Shown here piece by piece: positions 1 through 10,085 of a stretch of DNA of 64,000 bases. The DNA lies in the NCBI RefSeq assembly GCF_900119845.1, contig NZ_FPKU01000001.1:1025528-1089527 (forward strand). The letters run 5' to 3'. The translations under genes were made by a program, and so were the position numbers. Every line of letters begins with the position of its first letter. Position 1 is the stretch's first letter. The stretch comes from Devosia enhydra. Lineage in GTDB: Bacteria > Pseudomonadota > Alphaproteobacteria > Rhizobiales > Devosiaceae. Under the pieces are notes generated by a model. The model worked only from the letters and a program-made list of their open reading frames with translations. It did no database searches and was not told where the DNA came from.

Positions 1-1051
1 CTGAGGCGGGCAGCAGCTGCCGCATCATCCTGCGATAGAGCCGATAGGCCGGCCCATTGAGCCCCATTCGCGACAAGGCCGCCGCCGGCACGATCACCCG
101 CCAGTAGAGCCCCAGCAACTGCCGGCGCCCCGCCTCGGAGCCCATAAGCCGCCGCGCGACGGCGGGCGCTTCGGTGTAATACCGCGCAATATCGGCCCGG
201 CCCTCTGCGAACCCGCTCATCCAGCCATCGCGCAGCCGCCTCAGGCTCTGGAGCTCCCAGCAATCATCTCTGAGCCCCACTACGGCGCAGCAGGCGGTGG
301 TGAGAAAACAGCTGATATCGGGGTCATCGAAGATGATGTCGTTGAGGCTCGGCGCGCAGGGCGTCGTCGCGTCCCGCTCACGCATCCGCTCCATCCCCGC
401 GATCACCGTCTCGTCGACGAATGCTGTGAAGCTCGGCGTGTCCACCGTGATGGCGCTGTAGGCAACCCCGCCGGACATGAGTTCGGCTTTGAACGGCAGG
501 TCCGAGCGCAGCGCCTGATAGATCGTCAGCGCCGCATTGCCGCTGAAGCCCTGCGCGGTCGTGTTGGGGTCGAAACTGCCCTTGGCGAAGGCGAAGCCGC
601 CTATGCTCGTATCGCCGCTCGTCAGTTGCAGCCCGATCAGGGCATCCTGGTCATGGGCAATCTGCACGACGCCGTAGAGGTTGCCGTCGCGCAACAGCGC
701 CGTGATCGGGAAGGCGAGCGCGATCGTGCTGATCCCGATCGTGCCGTTTTCAAAGCGCACCAGTTCGCCCTTGATGGCCGCCTGGGCCGATTTCCGCCCC
801 TCCGTCCACGTGCCATCGTAAAGCACGATCTCCTCGCCCAGCGCCGCGATGGGCGTCAGGAAGGTGAACTGCGCCTTGTCCGCCTCGATGAGGTAATTGG
901 GCTCGCCATTGAATTCGGTGCCCAGATTATAGCTGATCTGGCAGGGCGCGCTCTCGGCTCTGGCCGGTCTCAGGCCCGCTATCGCGCCCACCCCCACGGC
1001 CGACAGAGCCGCCAGAAACCGCCGTCTTCCGCTCGAATGCATTGCCCTCAT
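1..1051 (-). CDS. Tat-exported protein with CFI-box-like cysteine motif (C-terminus cut by window edge)
   Basis: The reading frame is open from the ATG at 1051 (alternative ATG at 1042) to position 1, so the C-terminus lies outside the window; about 350 residues are visible. The N-terminus has a twin-arginine type signal (GRRRFLAALSAVG, then an Ala-rich stretch ending RPARA), so export of a folded protein through Tat is expected. The middle is predicted beta-rich without a motif I recognise. Towards the end comes CFLTTACC followed by LQSLRRLRDGWM, which resembles the CFI-box type motif (C-F-[IL]-x-T-A) seen near the C-terminus of many proteobacterial proteins of unknown role. It diverges from uvrA. 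Function unknown. Confidence 0.7.
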   Translation of the reverse strand, partial: MRAMHSSGRRRFLAALSAVGVGAIAGLRPARAESAPCQISYNLGTEFNGEPNYLIEADKAQFTFLTPIAALGEEIVLYDGTWTEGRKSAQAAIKGELVRFENGTIGISTIALAFPITALLRDGNLYGVVQIAHDQDALIGLQLTSGDTSIGGFAFAKGSFDPNTTAQGFSGNAALTIYQALRSDLPFKAELMSGGVAYSAITVDTPSFTAFVDETVIAGMERMRERDATTPCAPSLNDIIFDDPDISCFLTTACCAVVGLRDDCWELQSLRRLRDGWMSGFAEGRADIARYYTEAPAVARRLMGSEAGRRQLLGLYWRVIVPAAALSRMGLNGPAYRLYRRMMRQLLPAS

Positions 1052-1161
1052 GCCCCCGTCCCCATTGCCATGCTGAGCTTGGACGCTTGGCGAGGCAAGT
1101 ATCCTTGGCGCAAAATTGCGGGGCGCGATGGGCGAAATCACGCCTTGACCATTGCCCTCTT

Positions 1162-1176
1162 GTTCTGCTTGTGTTC
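1162..1176. promoter_or_regulatory. LexA/SOS box upstream of uvrA
   Basis: The sequence GTTCTGCTTGTGTTC fits the alphaproteobacterial SOS box GTTC-N7-GTTC exactly. It lies about 160 bp before the uvrA start, in the gap shared with the divergent Tat-protein gene, and a TTGACC (1145-1150) that could serve as a -35 element is just upstream. uvrA is a known SOS gene, so LexA control of uvrA is the natural reading. The rest of the gap 1052-1337 shows nothing else I can name. Confidence 0.7.
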
Positions 1177-1337
1177 GCCGACCTTTCGGCAATCCGCAAT
1201 GTCTGCTGCGCCGTAACTCCATGTGGCGTCTGCAATGCGGCTGCGATCATTGTCATCGGGCGTTTATATGCGGCACCCCTGACACCATCTGACCGTTGTC
1301 TTGCCTTAAGGTGCCTTCTTCCCAGACTGGATCGATC

Positions 1338-4229
<2,892 letters not shown>

Positions 4230-4243
4230 CCCTTTGCACGCCC

Positions 4244-4270
4244 GGCTCCATGCGCATCCCGCATGGAGCC
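4244..4270. terminator. Perfect 11-bp hairpin after uvrA
   Basis: GGCTCCATGCG and CGCATGGAGCC form a perfect 11-bp stem with a 5-nt loop, 14 bp after the uvrA stop. No T-tract follows, so it may act as an imperfect terminator or an mRNA 3' end stabiliser. Confidence 0.55.
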
Positions 4271-4350
4271 CTTGAGCCCCGGGCGCTATCTCCGCTTCTC
4301 AAATCCCCGCACACTCCAACCTGGCGAAACCGTCGATAGGATTGACCGTC

Positions 4351-4509
4351 ATGTTTGTCCGAGCCGTCTGGCGCATGCAGCGGCTGGTCGACATCAAGCA
4401 GACGCTGCGGGAGATGGATGTTCCCACGACACGCGACGCCGACATGCTCGGCCTCTCGGGTCCGGACTTTTCCAAGATGACCCGCGGCCTGTTCGACCGG
4501 AAACCCTGA
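4351..4509 (+). CDS. Small DUF1127-like protein (52 aa)
   Basis: Very short basic and helical protein starting MFVRAVWRMQRLVDIK and ending FDRKP. Its second half (ADMLGLSGPDFSKMTRGLF) has the spacing of the DUF1127 pattern L-x-D-[IL]-G-[IL]-x-R-x-[DE]-I found in the protein encoded next at 4780, but it is clearly divergent. DUF1127 proteins are tiny cytoplasmic proteins, and some alphaproteobacterial members act in RNA turnover and in phosphate or carbon metabolism. It could instead be an unrelated small ORF; the family assignment is tentative. Confidence 0.5.
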   Translation: MFVRAVWRMQRLVDIKQTLREMDVPTTRDADMLGLSGPDFSKMTRGLFDRKP

Positions 4510-4779
4510 GCCGCAAACTGTGCATCCGGCACCTCAGGCCGCTGTCTCCCCGGAGGCGGCGGCCAACAGCATGTGTACCAACACAATTGCATAGCTTTCG
4601 CGCGTGCCTGCCACGTGTATGCATCGAACTTGCCAGTGCTGCGTGGCACACGCTTAACGCCCGGTGAACGTTCACAAGCCAAGCCCTGCACACAGTGCAT
4701 GGCGGTTCTGACCAATCACCGCCTGCTCAACCCACCCGAACCGCCCTAGATAAAGGTCGTCAACAACGGGAGAACTTCC

Positions 4780-4929
4780 ATGGGTATCCGCAATACATTC
4801 CGCCGCTGGGCCGCTTATCAGCAGACGGTGCGCGAACTGAACGCCCTCGACAACCGCCAGCTCAATGATCTGGGCATCGTCCGCACCGATATCGGCCGCA
4901 TCGCGCGCGATCATGCCAAGACGATCTGA
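4780..4929 (+). CDS. DUF1127 (YjiS-like) small protein, 49 aa
   Basis: MGIRNTFRRWAAYQQTVREL followed by LDNRQLNDLGIVRTDIGRIA matches the DUF1127 consensus: basic amphipathic N-terminal helix, then L-x-D-L-G-I-x-R-x-D-I. An AGGTCGTCAACAACGGGAGAA stretch gives a GGGAG ribosome site 7 bases before the ATG, and an intrinsic terminator follows 30 bp after the stop, so this looks like a stand-alone transcript. The 270 bp gap before it (4510-4779) shows no recognisable RNA gene. Confidence 0.85.
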   Translation: MGIRNTFRRWAAYQQTVRELNALDNRQLNDLGIVRTDIGRIARDHAKTI

Positions 4930-4959
4930 CCGTCTGGCGCCTCTGACGACTTCGTTTCG

Positions 4960-4999
4960 AACGCCCGCCTCTCCTTGAGATGCGGGCGTTTCCTTTTTC
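4960..4999 (+). terminator. Intrinsic terminator of the DUF1127 gene
   Basis: AACGCCCGC (4960-4968) pairs perfectly with GCGGGCGTT (4982-4990) and is followed by TCCTTTTTC. Stem plus T-tract is a classical Rho-independent terminator on the + strand. Confidence 0.8.
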
Positions 5000-5020
5000 G
5001 ACTTGCGCGTTACTGTTCGG

Positions 5021-5668
5021 CTAAGGCGTTGACCGCGCCCGCAGCTCTTCATAGGAGACGCAGACCGTCTTCGTATAGGCCGGCCGATCGCGGATACGAC
5101 GGTAATAGGCTTCCACATTTGGCGTGTCGGGGCGCTGTATATCCATGGTGTACCACCGGTAGAGCGCGGCACCGACGACAATATCGCCATAGCTCATACT
5201 ACCGCCCGCCACAAATGCCCGATCGCGCAACTGCGCATCGAGTATAGAAAACGCATTGGCCGCCGTTTTAAGCGCTGCTTGTATTGCCGCAGGATCCTGC
5301 TTTTCGACTGGCGTCCGCACCGTCAGCCAGAACACCGCAAGCCATGCCGGCTGAAACGTTGTTGCAGTCCAGTCGGTCCATTGGTCCACAATAGCCCGCT
5401 CGGCAACATCTTCGCGCCACAGCGTCATCGCACCATATCTTGCCGCAAGGTAGCGGACGATCGCGTGGCTCTCCCAAATAACCAGGCCACCGTCTCTCAG
5501 CGTCGGCACCAGCTTATTGGGGTTCATCGCCACATAGTCTGGCGATCCCGTACCCCCATGGCGGCCGCCCAGCGGAATCTGCTCATAGGGCACGCCCAGT
5601 TCTTCGAGCGCCCAGCCAACCTTCTGCACGTTGGACGACGTCGGCCGTCCCCATAATGTTATCGCCAT
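5021..5668 (-). CDS. Glutathione S-transferase family protein
   Basis: About 215 residues, the normal length for a cytosolic GST. The N-terminal thioredoxin-like domain starts [19 protein letters not shown] and has the cis-Pro/substrate segment NKLVPTL and the glutathione-binding [10 protein letters not shown]; the helical C-terminal domain follows with [11 protein letters not shown]. It probably conjugates or reduces small electrophiles; the substrate cannot be told. ATG at 5668 is chosen, and the adjacent GTG at 5671 is possible since GGAGG lies immediately upstream. It is divergent from trmFO. Confidence 0.9.
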   Translation of the reverse strand: MAITLWGRPTSSNVQKVGWALEELGVPYEQIPLGGRHGGTGSPDYVAMNPNKLVPTLRDGGLVIWESHAIVRYLAARYGAMTLWREDVAERAIVDQWTDWTATTFQPAWLAVFWLTVRTPVEKQDPAAIQAALKTAANAFSILDAQLRDRAFVAGGSMSYGDIVVGAALYRWYTMDIQRPDTPNVEAYYRRIRDRPAYTKTVCVSYEELRARSTP

Positions 5669-5720
5669 CACCCCTCCAAGCGCGATTGCACCGCCCCCGG
5701 CCCCTTGCTATCTCCAACCC

Positions 5721-7115
5721 ATGAAAACCAAGTCAAACCAACCTGTTCACGTCATCGGCGGCGGTCTCGCCGGCAGTGAAGCCGCCTGGCAGGCCGCCGA
5801 GTCGGGCGCCACCGTCATCCTGCACGAAATGCGCCCCGTGCGAACCACCGACGCGCACCAGACCGAGAGCCTCGCCGAGCTCGTCTGCTCGAACAGCTTC
5901 CGCTCGGATGATTACCGCCACAACGCCGTTGGTCTCCTGCACGAGGAATTGCGGCGCTGCAATTCGCTGATCATGCGGGCCGCGGACCATCACGCTCTTC
6001 CCGCCGGTGGCGCCTTAGCCGTTGATCGGCATGGGTTTTCTGACTTCGTGTCCCAGGCGATTGCTGCTCACCCGCGCATCGAGCTGCGCCGCGAGGAGAT
6101 TGCCGGGCTTCCCCCCGCCGAGTGGCAGAACGTCATTATCGCCACGGGACCACTCACCTCGCCTCCGCTCGCCGAGGCCATCGGGTCGCTCACCGGCGAG
6201 GATGCGCTGGCCTTCTTCGATGCCATCGCCCCCATCGTGCACGGCGACACGATCGACTACGACATCGTCTGGGCCCAGTCGCGCTACGACAAGCCGGGCC
6301 CCGCCGGCACGGGCGCGGATTACCTCAATTGCCCCATGACGGAACAGCAATATAACGCCTTCGTCAATGCGTTGCTGGTGGCCCCGCTGCACGAGTTCAA
6401 GGAGTGGGAGAAGGTCCCCTATTTCGATGGCTGCCTGCCCATCGAGGTGATGGCCTCGCGCGGGCGGGAGACCCTGCGCCACGGCCCCATGAAGCCGGTC
6501 GGGCTCACCAATCCCCGCGATCCGCTGGTCAAGCCCTATGCCATCGTGCAACTGCGGCAGGACAATGCGCTGGGGACGCTCTGGAACATCGTCGGCTTCC
6601 AGACCAAGATGCGCTACGGCGTGCAGGCCGACATCTTGCGCATGATCCCGGGCCTCGAAAATGCGCAGTTCGCCCGCCTCGGCGGACTGCACCGGAACAC
6701 ATTCCTTAATTCGCCCAAGGTCTTGCAGCCCGACCTCACCCTGCGCGCCGATCCGCGCCTGCGCTTTGCCGGCCAGGTCACGGGGGTCGAGGGCTATGTG
6801 GAAAGCACGGCTGTCGGGCTGATCGCCGGGCGCCTTGCGGCCGCCGAATCGCGCGGGGAAACGCTGCCCACACCGCCGCCCAGCACCGCGCTGGGTGCAC
6901 TCATCGCCCACATCACCGGCGGGCATCTGGAAGCAGAAGCCTATTCGGGCGCCCGCAGCTTCCAGCCGATGAACGTCAATTTCGGTCTGTTCCCGCCTGT
7001 TTCGATTACCAAGCCCGAAGGCCATGTCGGCCGTTGGAAGTCGACCGAAAAGACGTTGGCGAAAAAGGAAGCGATCACGAGCCGGGCGCTGCAGGATCTC
7101 GAGGCGTGGCGCTAG
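5721..7115 (+). CDS. trmFO: tRNA U54 methyltransferase TrmFO (folate- and FAD-dependent)
   Basis: Forms 5-methyluridine 54 in the tRNA T-loop using methylenetetrahydrofolate and FAD. The 464-residue protein opens with the Rossmann motif [13 protein letters not shown], followed by the conserved [12 protein letters not shown] segment with the family cysteine, and ends with the FGLFPP region and a C-terminal helix. The start at 5721 puts the FAD motif about ten residues in, as usual for the family. Its 3' end overlaps the end of the convergent DUF4153 gene by 41 bp. Confidence 0.95.
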   Translation: MKTKSNQPVHVIGGGLAGSEAAWQAAESGATVILHEMRPVRTTDAHQTESLAELVCSNSFRSDDYRHNAVGLLHEELRRCNSLIMRAADHHALPAGGALAVDRHGFSDFVSQAIAAHPRIELRREEIAGLPPAEWQNVIIATGPLTSPPLAEAIGSLTGEDALAFFDAIAPIVHGDTIDYDIVWAQSRYDKPGPAGTGADYLNCPMTEQQYNAFVNALLVAPLHEFKEWEKVPYFDGCLPIEVMASRGRETLRHGPMKPVGLTNPRDPLVKPYAIVQLRQDNALGTLWNIVGFQTKMRYGVQADILRMIPGLENAQFARLGGLHRNTFLNSPKVLQPDLTLRADPRLRFAGQVTGVEGYVESTAVGLIAGRLAAAESRGETLPTPPPSTALGALIAHITGGHLEAEAYSGARSFQPMNVNFGLFPPVSITKPEGHVGRWKSTEKTLAKKEAITSRALQDLEAWR

Positions 7116-8841
7116 TTTTGGGACCTTCGCCGGCGAAGATCACACCCGACAGTCCGTAGACTGATACTTCGCCGCTCGCCCCGACCTCAAAGCTCAGATC
7201 ATCGATGATGAGCCGATAGGCTCTGCCGGCCAGCACGAAATCCAGGACAGGATCCGTGAGTGTCTCGCCCTCTTGTCGGTCCAGCCAGGCGGCGAGGTCG
7301 ATAGCAACGGACTGCCGTGGCACAGGTGTTCCGTCCGAGACCACGAGCTCAGCTGCCTTCACCACGAAAGCCAGGCCGGCACTGGCATTGCCGGTGCTGC
7401 CATAGGCCGAGAACGCGCCAATAAAAAACGGCGTGTCAGCGACATTGACCTCAATGGCCCGATCGCGGGAGCGGTATTGGCGCAGTTCATCAGGCAGCGC
7501 CGCCTCTGGAATGCCGAGAGCCTGTCGCAAAGCATAAGGGCCTGCAAGCCGGTCGTAGGCCACGCCCCGTGCCTCGGCGATCCGTAACAGCACGGCGCGT
7601 CCCTCATCGCCCTCATAGGCGAGATAGTCCAGAGCGCCACGTGCGCGCTCAGCCGCTTCGGGGGTCATCGGAGAAATTGCGATGGCCGTTTCGAGGCGCC
7701 GGGTCTGATCGGCGCGTGGCCAGGCCTCGACGTTCCAGGGCCCGATGCTCGCGATGAGCAGGAACAGCCCGGCTAGCGCGGGGATAAGGCGAATATCGCC
7801 TTTTCCCAGCAGATGAAAGCCGGTGAGCGAAGCCGCGCACAGCCCGCCCCAGATCAGGCCTACGCGCTCCGGCGTCAGCCCATAGGCAGCGATACGCTGC
7901 CACACCGCCAGGGCGAAAAGTCCGAGGGGTACGATCGTAAGCCACCACCAGAACCGCAGGAAAAACCGGACGACAGGCTGCCTGTCGAAACCGCTCGGAT
8001 AAAGAATGAGCCAGGTGGCCGCACCGGTGATGGTGAAACCCATCACCATCCAGCCCAGCATGCCTTTGGGCAACGTACCCGTGACGATGATCTGGAGGCA
8101 GTAGGCGAGCAGGATCAGCGCATAGGCCAGCAGCATCGGCACGAGCACGAAGGGCCCGAGGAACCCCGAGGCACGTTGCAGCAACTCCGGCGTCTGCGCG
8201 TCGAAACCGACACCATCAGGGTGAGGCTGCACGGCCAGCCAATACACCGGGACGAAGAAGACCCCGATGACCGGGAGGACCCACTTGTAGAACACGGCTT
8301 CGACATCGAGGCCGAACAGCACGCCAAGCGAGCGCTCGATGGCAACCGTACCCAACGCAAGGACGAGGAAGGCGAGCAGTGCGAAAGCGGCAGTAGCCAC
8401 CGCGACATTGTTGAGCCACCAGAACCGCATCTGCATCGCCTGGCGTTCGCTGCCTTGCCCGACACGGGTCGAGGCGGCAAGCGATAGCCAAAGCACGGCG
8501 ACCACCGGCAGCGCATAAGGCACGTAAAGGTTTGTCCAATCGGGCAGGAAGGCCAGCATGGCGAGCACCGGCACCATCCAGGCGAGAGCCATCCCGAGAG
8601 CATGGCGTTCAGGCCGAGCTTCTCGATACAGCACCCCTGCCGCAGCCACCATCGCTCCGGTGGCAAGGCCCGCCGACAGACGGGCCCAGAGCTCGGAGTC
8701 CAGTTTGACCAGCTCGTTGATCCAGCCCAGGGTCACGGCGGTGAGCGCCGCAAGCAACAGAATTGCGAAAGGAAAGCGAGCGAGGGTGGCGGCCATGTCG
8801 GGTGCGAGCCGACCGAAAAGCTTTTGCCACCGCATGGTCAT
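7075..8841 (-). CDS. DUF4153 multi-pass membrane protein
   Basis: 588-residue protein with about twelve hydrophobic segments through residue 390 (for example [17 protein letters not shown] and [19 protein letters not shown]), then a soluble C-terminal part. The pattern and the block VFFVPVYW fit DUF4153, inner-membrane proteins of unknown function. The start ATG overlaps the stop of the upstream NDUFAF6-like gene (ATGA), so it is translationally coupled to the secDF operon. The function is unknown; by position it may take part in inner membrane protein assembly. Confidence 0.75.
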   Translation of the reverse strand: MTMRWQKLFGRLAPDMAATLARFPFAILLLAALTAVTLGWINELVKLDSELWARLSAGLATGAMVAAAGVLYREARPERHALGMALAWMVPVLAMLAFLPDWTNLYVPYALPVVAVLWLSLAASTRVGQGSERQAMQMRFWWLNNVAVATAAFALLAFLVLALGTVAIERSLGVLFGLDVEAVFYKWVLPVIGVFFVPVYWLAVQPHPDGVGFDAQTPELLQRASGFLGPFVLVPMLLAYALILLAYCLQIIVTGTLPKGMLGWMVMGFTITGAATWLILYPSGFDRQPVVRFFLRFWWWLTIVPLGLFALAVWQRIAAYGLTPERVGLIWGGLCAASLTGFHLLGKGDIRLIPALAGLFLLIASIGPWNVEAWPRADQTRRLETAIAISPMTPEAAERARGALDYLAYEGDEGRAVLLRIAEARGVAYDRLAGPYALRQALGIPEAALPDELRQYRSRDRAIEVNVADTPFFIGAFSAYGSTGNASAGLAFVVKAAELVVSDGTPVPRQSVAIDLAAWLDRQEGETLTDPVLDFVLAGRAYRLIIDDLSFEVGASGEVSVYGLSGVIFAGEGPKTSATPRDPAAPGS

Positions 8842-9692
8842 CTCCGGCTGTTGCGCCAGGTCCAAAGCGACAGCGCAAAGAGCTTCTGCCAGTCTGCCTG
8901 TTGGCGGGACGGCTGGAAAGCCTGCCCACCCCCGGTCCAGTCACGGAGCTGCCGCTCGATCAGCGCCATTTGCGCGAAAGCGGGTCGCACGGTGGGCGGC
9001 ATTTTGCCGATCGCCGCTTTTGCCTTGGCAAGATGCTCACCGGCAAAATCATGGATTTGCCCCAGCGCTTCCGCCAAACCTTCACTGAGGGTGCCCGAGA
9101 AAATCTCGCCCTCGGTGACGCCATTGGCAGAGAGCACGGACCAAGGCAGGAAGATCCGGCCCTGCGCCGCATTGTGGCCGAAGCTTCGCAGGTGCCCGAC
9201 ATACGCGTGGGCAACGCCCAGATGTCCGGCGGCATCGGCCGTGTCGCCCTCGGGCCTCCCGCCCAGCATCAGCGCGACGAACTGATACAGCGTCGAGACT
9301 GTCTCGCCGGCATAGCCTTCGAACGATGTGATGTCGGGCATCGGGTCGTCATAAAGATCGAACCTCCGTGCCGCGAGCAGGCGAAGCAGGGGGACGGTCG
9401 GCAGTTGGTGCTTGGCGAGCACGTCCAGAAGCGCTGCGGCGAGTGGGTTCTGTCGGACGGCACCGTGATCCTGCCCCTGCAAAGCATCTGACCACCATTG
9501 CAGGCGGATATCACCGGCCCGCGGGTCGCGCACCCGATCGCGGATGCTGGCCACCTCTGCATTGAACGCATAGAGGGCCTGGGAATCTCGGCGAATTGAG
9601 GCGGGCAGCATCAATGAGGCGAAGTAGCGATCGCGATCAAGGCGCCGCAACTCGCTGGCGACGTAATCCGAACCTGCTGCCAGCTCGGTCAT
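8838..9692 (-). CDS. Squalene/phytoene synthase-fold protein, NDUFAF6-like
   Basis: 284 residues with the trans-isoprenyl synthase fold, but the first catalytic motif DxxxD is absent: the equivalent segment reads LYAFNAEVASIRDRV, which instead parallels LRAFNVELAQVKDSV of human NDUFAF6, and GDIRLQWWSDAL parallels its following helix. A real prenyl synthase is therefore unlikely; a role in assembling respiratory complex I is the better inference. It lies 3 bp after the NDUFAF3-like gene and overlaps the next gene by 4 bp, so the three are one operon with secDF. Confidence 0.8.
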   Translation of the reverse strand: MTELAAGSDYVASELRRLDRDRYFASLMLPASIRRDSQALYAFNAEVASIRDRVRDPRAGDIRLQWWSDALQGQDHGAVRQNPLAAALLDVLAKHQLPTVPLLRLLAARRFDLYDDPMPDITSFEGYAGETVSTLYQFVALMLGGRPEGDTADAAGHLGVAHAYVGHLRSFGHNAAQGRIFLPWSVLSANGVTEGEIFSGTLSEGLAEALGQIHDFAGEHLAKAKAAIGKMPPTVRPAFAQMALIERQLRDWTGGGQAFQPSRQQADWQKLFALSLWTWRNSRR

Positions 9693-9695
9693 GCC

Positions 9696-10085
9696 TTAGC
9701 GGACGCGTGGAACGGCGATCAATGCCGCGGCAATGGAGCGTTGCTCTGCAAGCAGCACGTTATAGGTGCGGACGGCGCCTCCGGTCGCGATGGGCTCCAC
9801 GACCACAGCAAGTTCGCGCAGTTGCGCGCGAAGGTCTTTTGGGAAGGCGGCGATGTCCATGCCCATCCCAACCAGCAGCACGTCGATGCTGCCGGCTTCG
9901 GCAAGCACAGGCGCCAGGGCCTCGACGTTTATGCCGCTAGCTGCTTCGGGAGCCCAGCCATACATTCCCGAGGGAAGGCAGAGCAGGGAGCCGCGATGCG
10001 ACATCCCTGCAAAGCGAAAACCGCCATTGCCATAGGCCTCGATTGGCACCTGCTGGGGGTAGTGACCGAGATCCTCCAAGGGCAA
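9696..10085 (-). CDS. Mth938-like domain protein, NDUFAF3 homologue
   Basis: About 129 residues. The core IEAYGNGGFRFAG ... GSLLCLPSGMYGW ... IDVLLVGMG ... TYNVLLAEQRSIAAALI is the Mth938-like fold (DUF498), the family of mitochondrial complex I assembly factor NDUFAF3. The only start in the available frame near the N-terminus is TTG at 10085, directly after the in-frame TGA of secDF; an alternative GTG lies about 13 codons inside. There is no ribosome site in front, so translation probably depends on ribosomes finishing secDF. Confidence 0.8.
   Translation of the reverse strand: MPLEDLGHYPQQVPIEAYGNGGFRFAGMSHRGSLLCLPSGMYGWAPEAASGINVEALAPVLAEAGSIDVLLVGMGMDIAAFPKDLRAQLRELAVVVEPIATGGAVRTYNVLLAEQRSIAAALIAVPRVR

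Noticed and set aside
8838-9692. Functional squalene or phytoene synthase
   Set aside because: The DxxxD catalytic motif is missing and the segment matches NDUFAF6-type proteins; no carotenoid or hopanoid genes are nearby.
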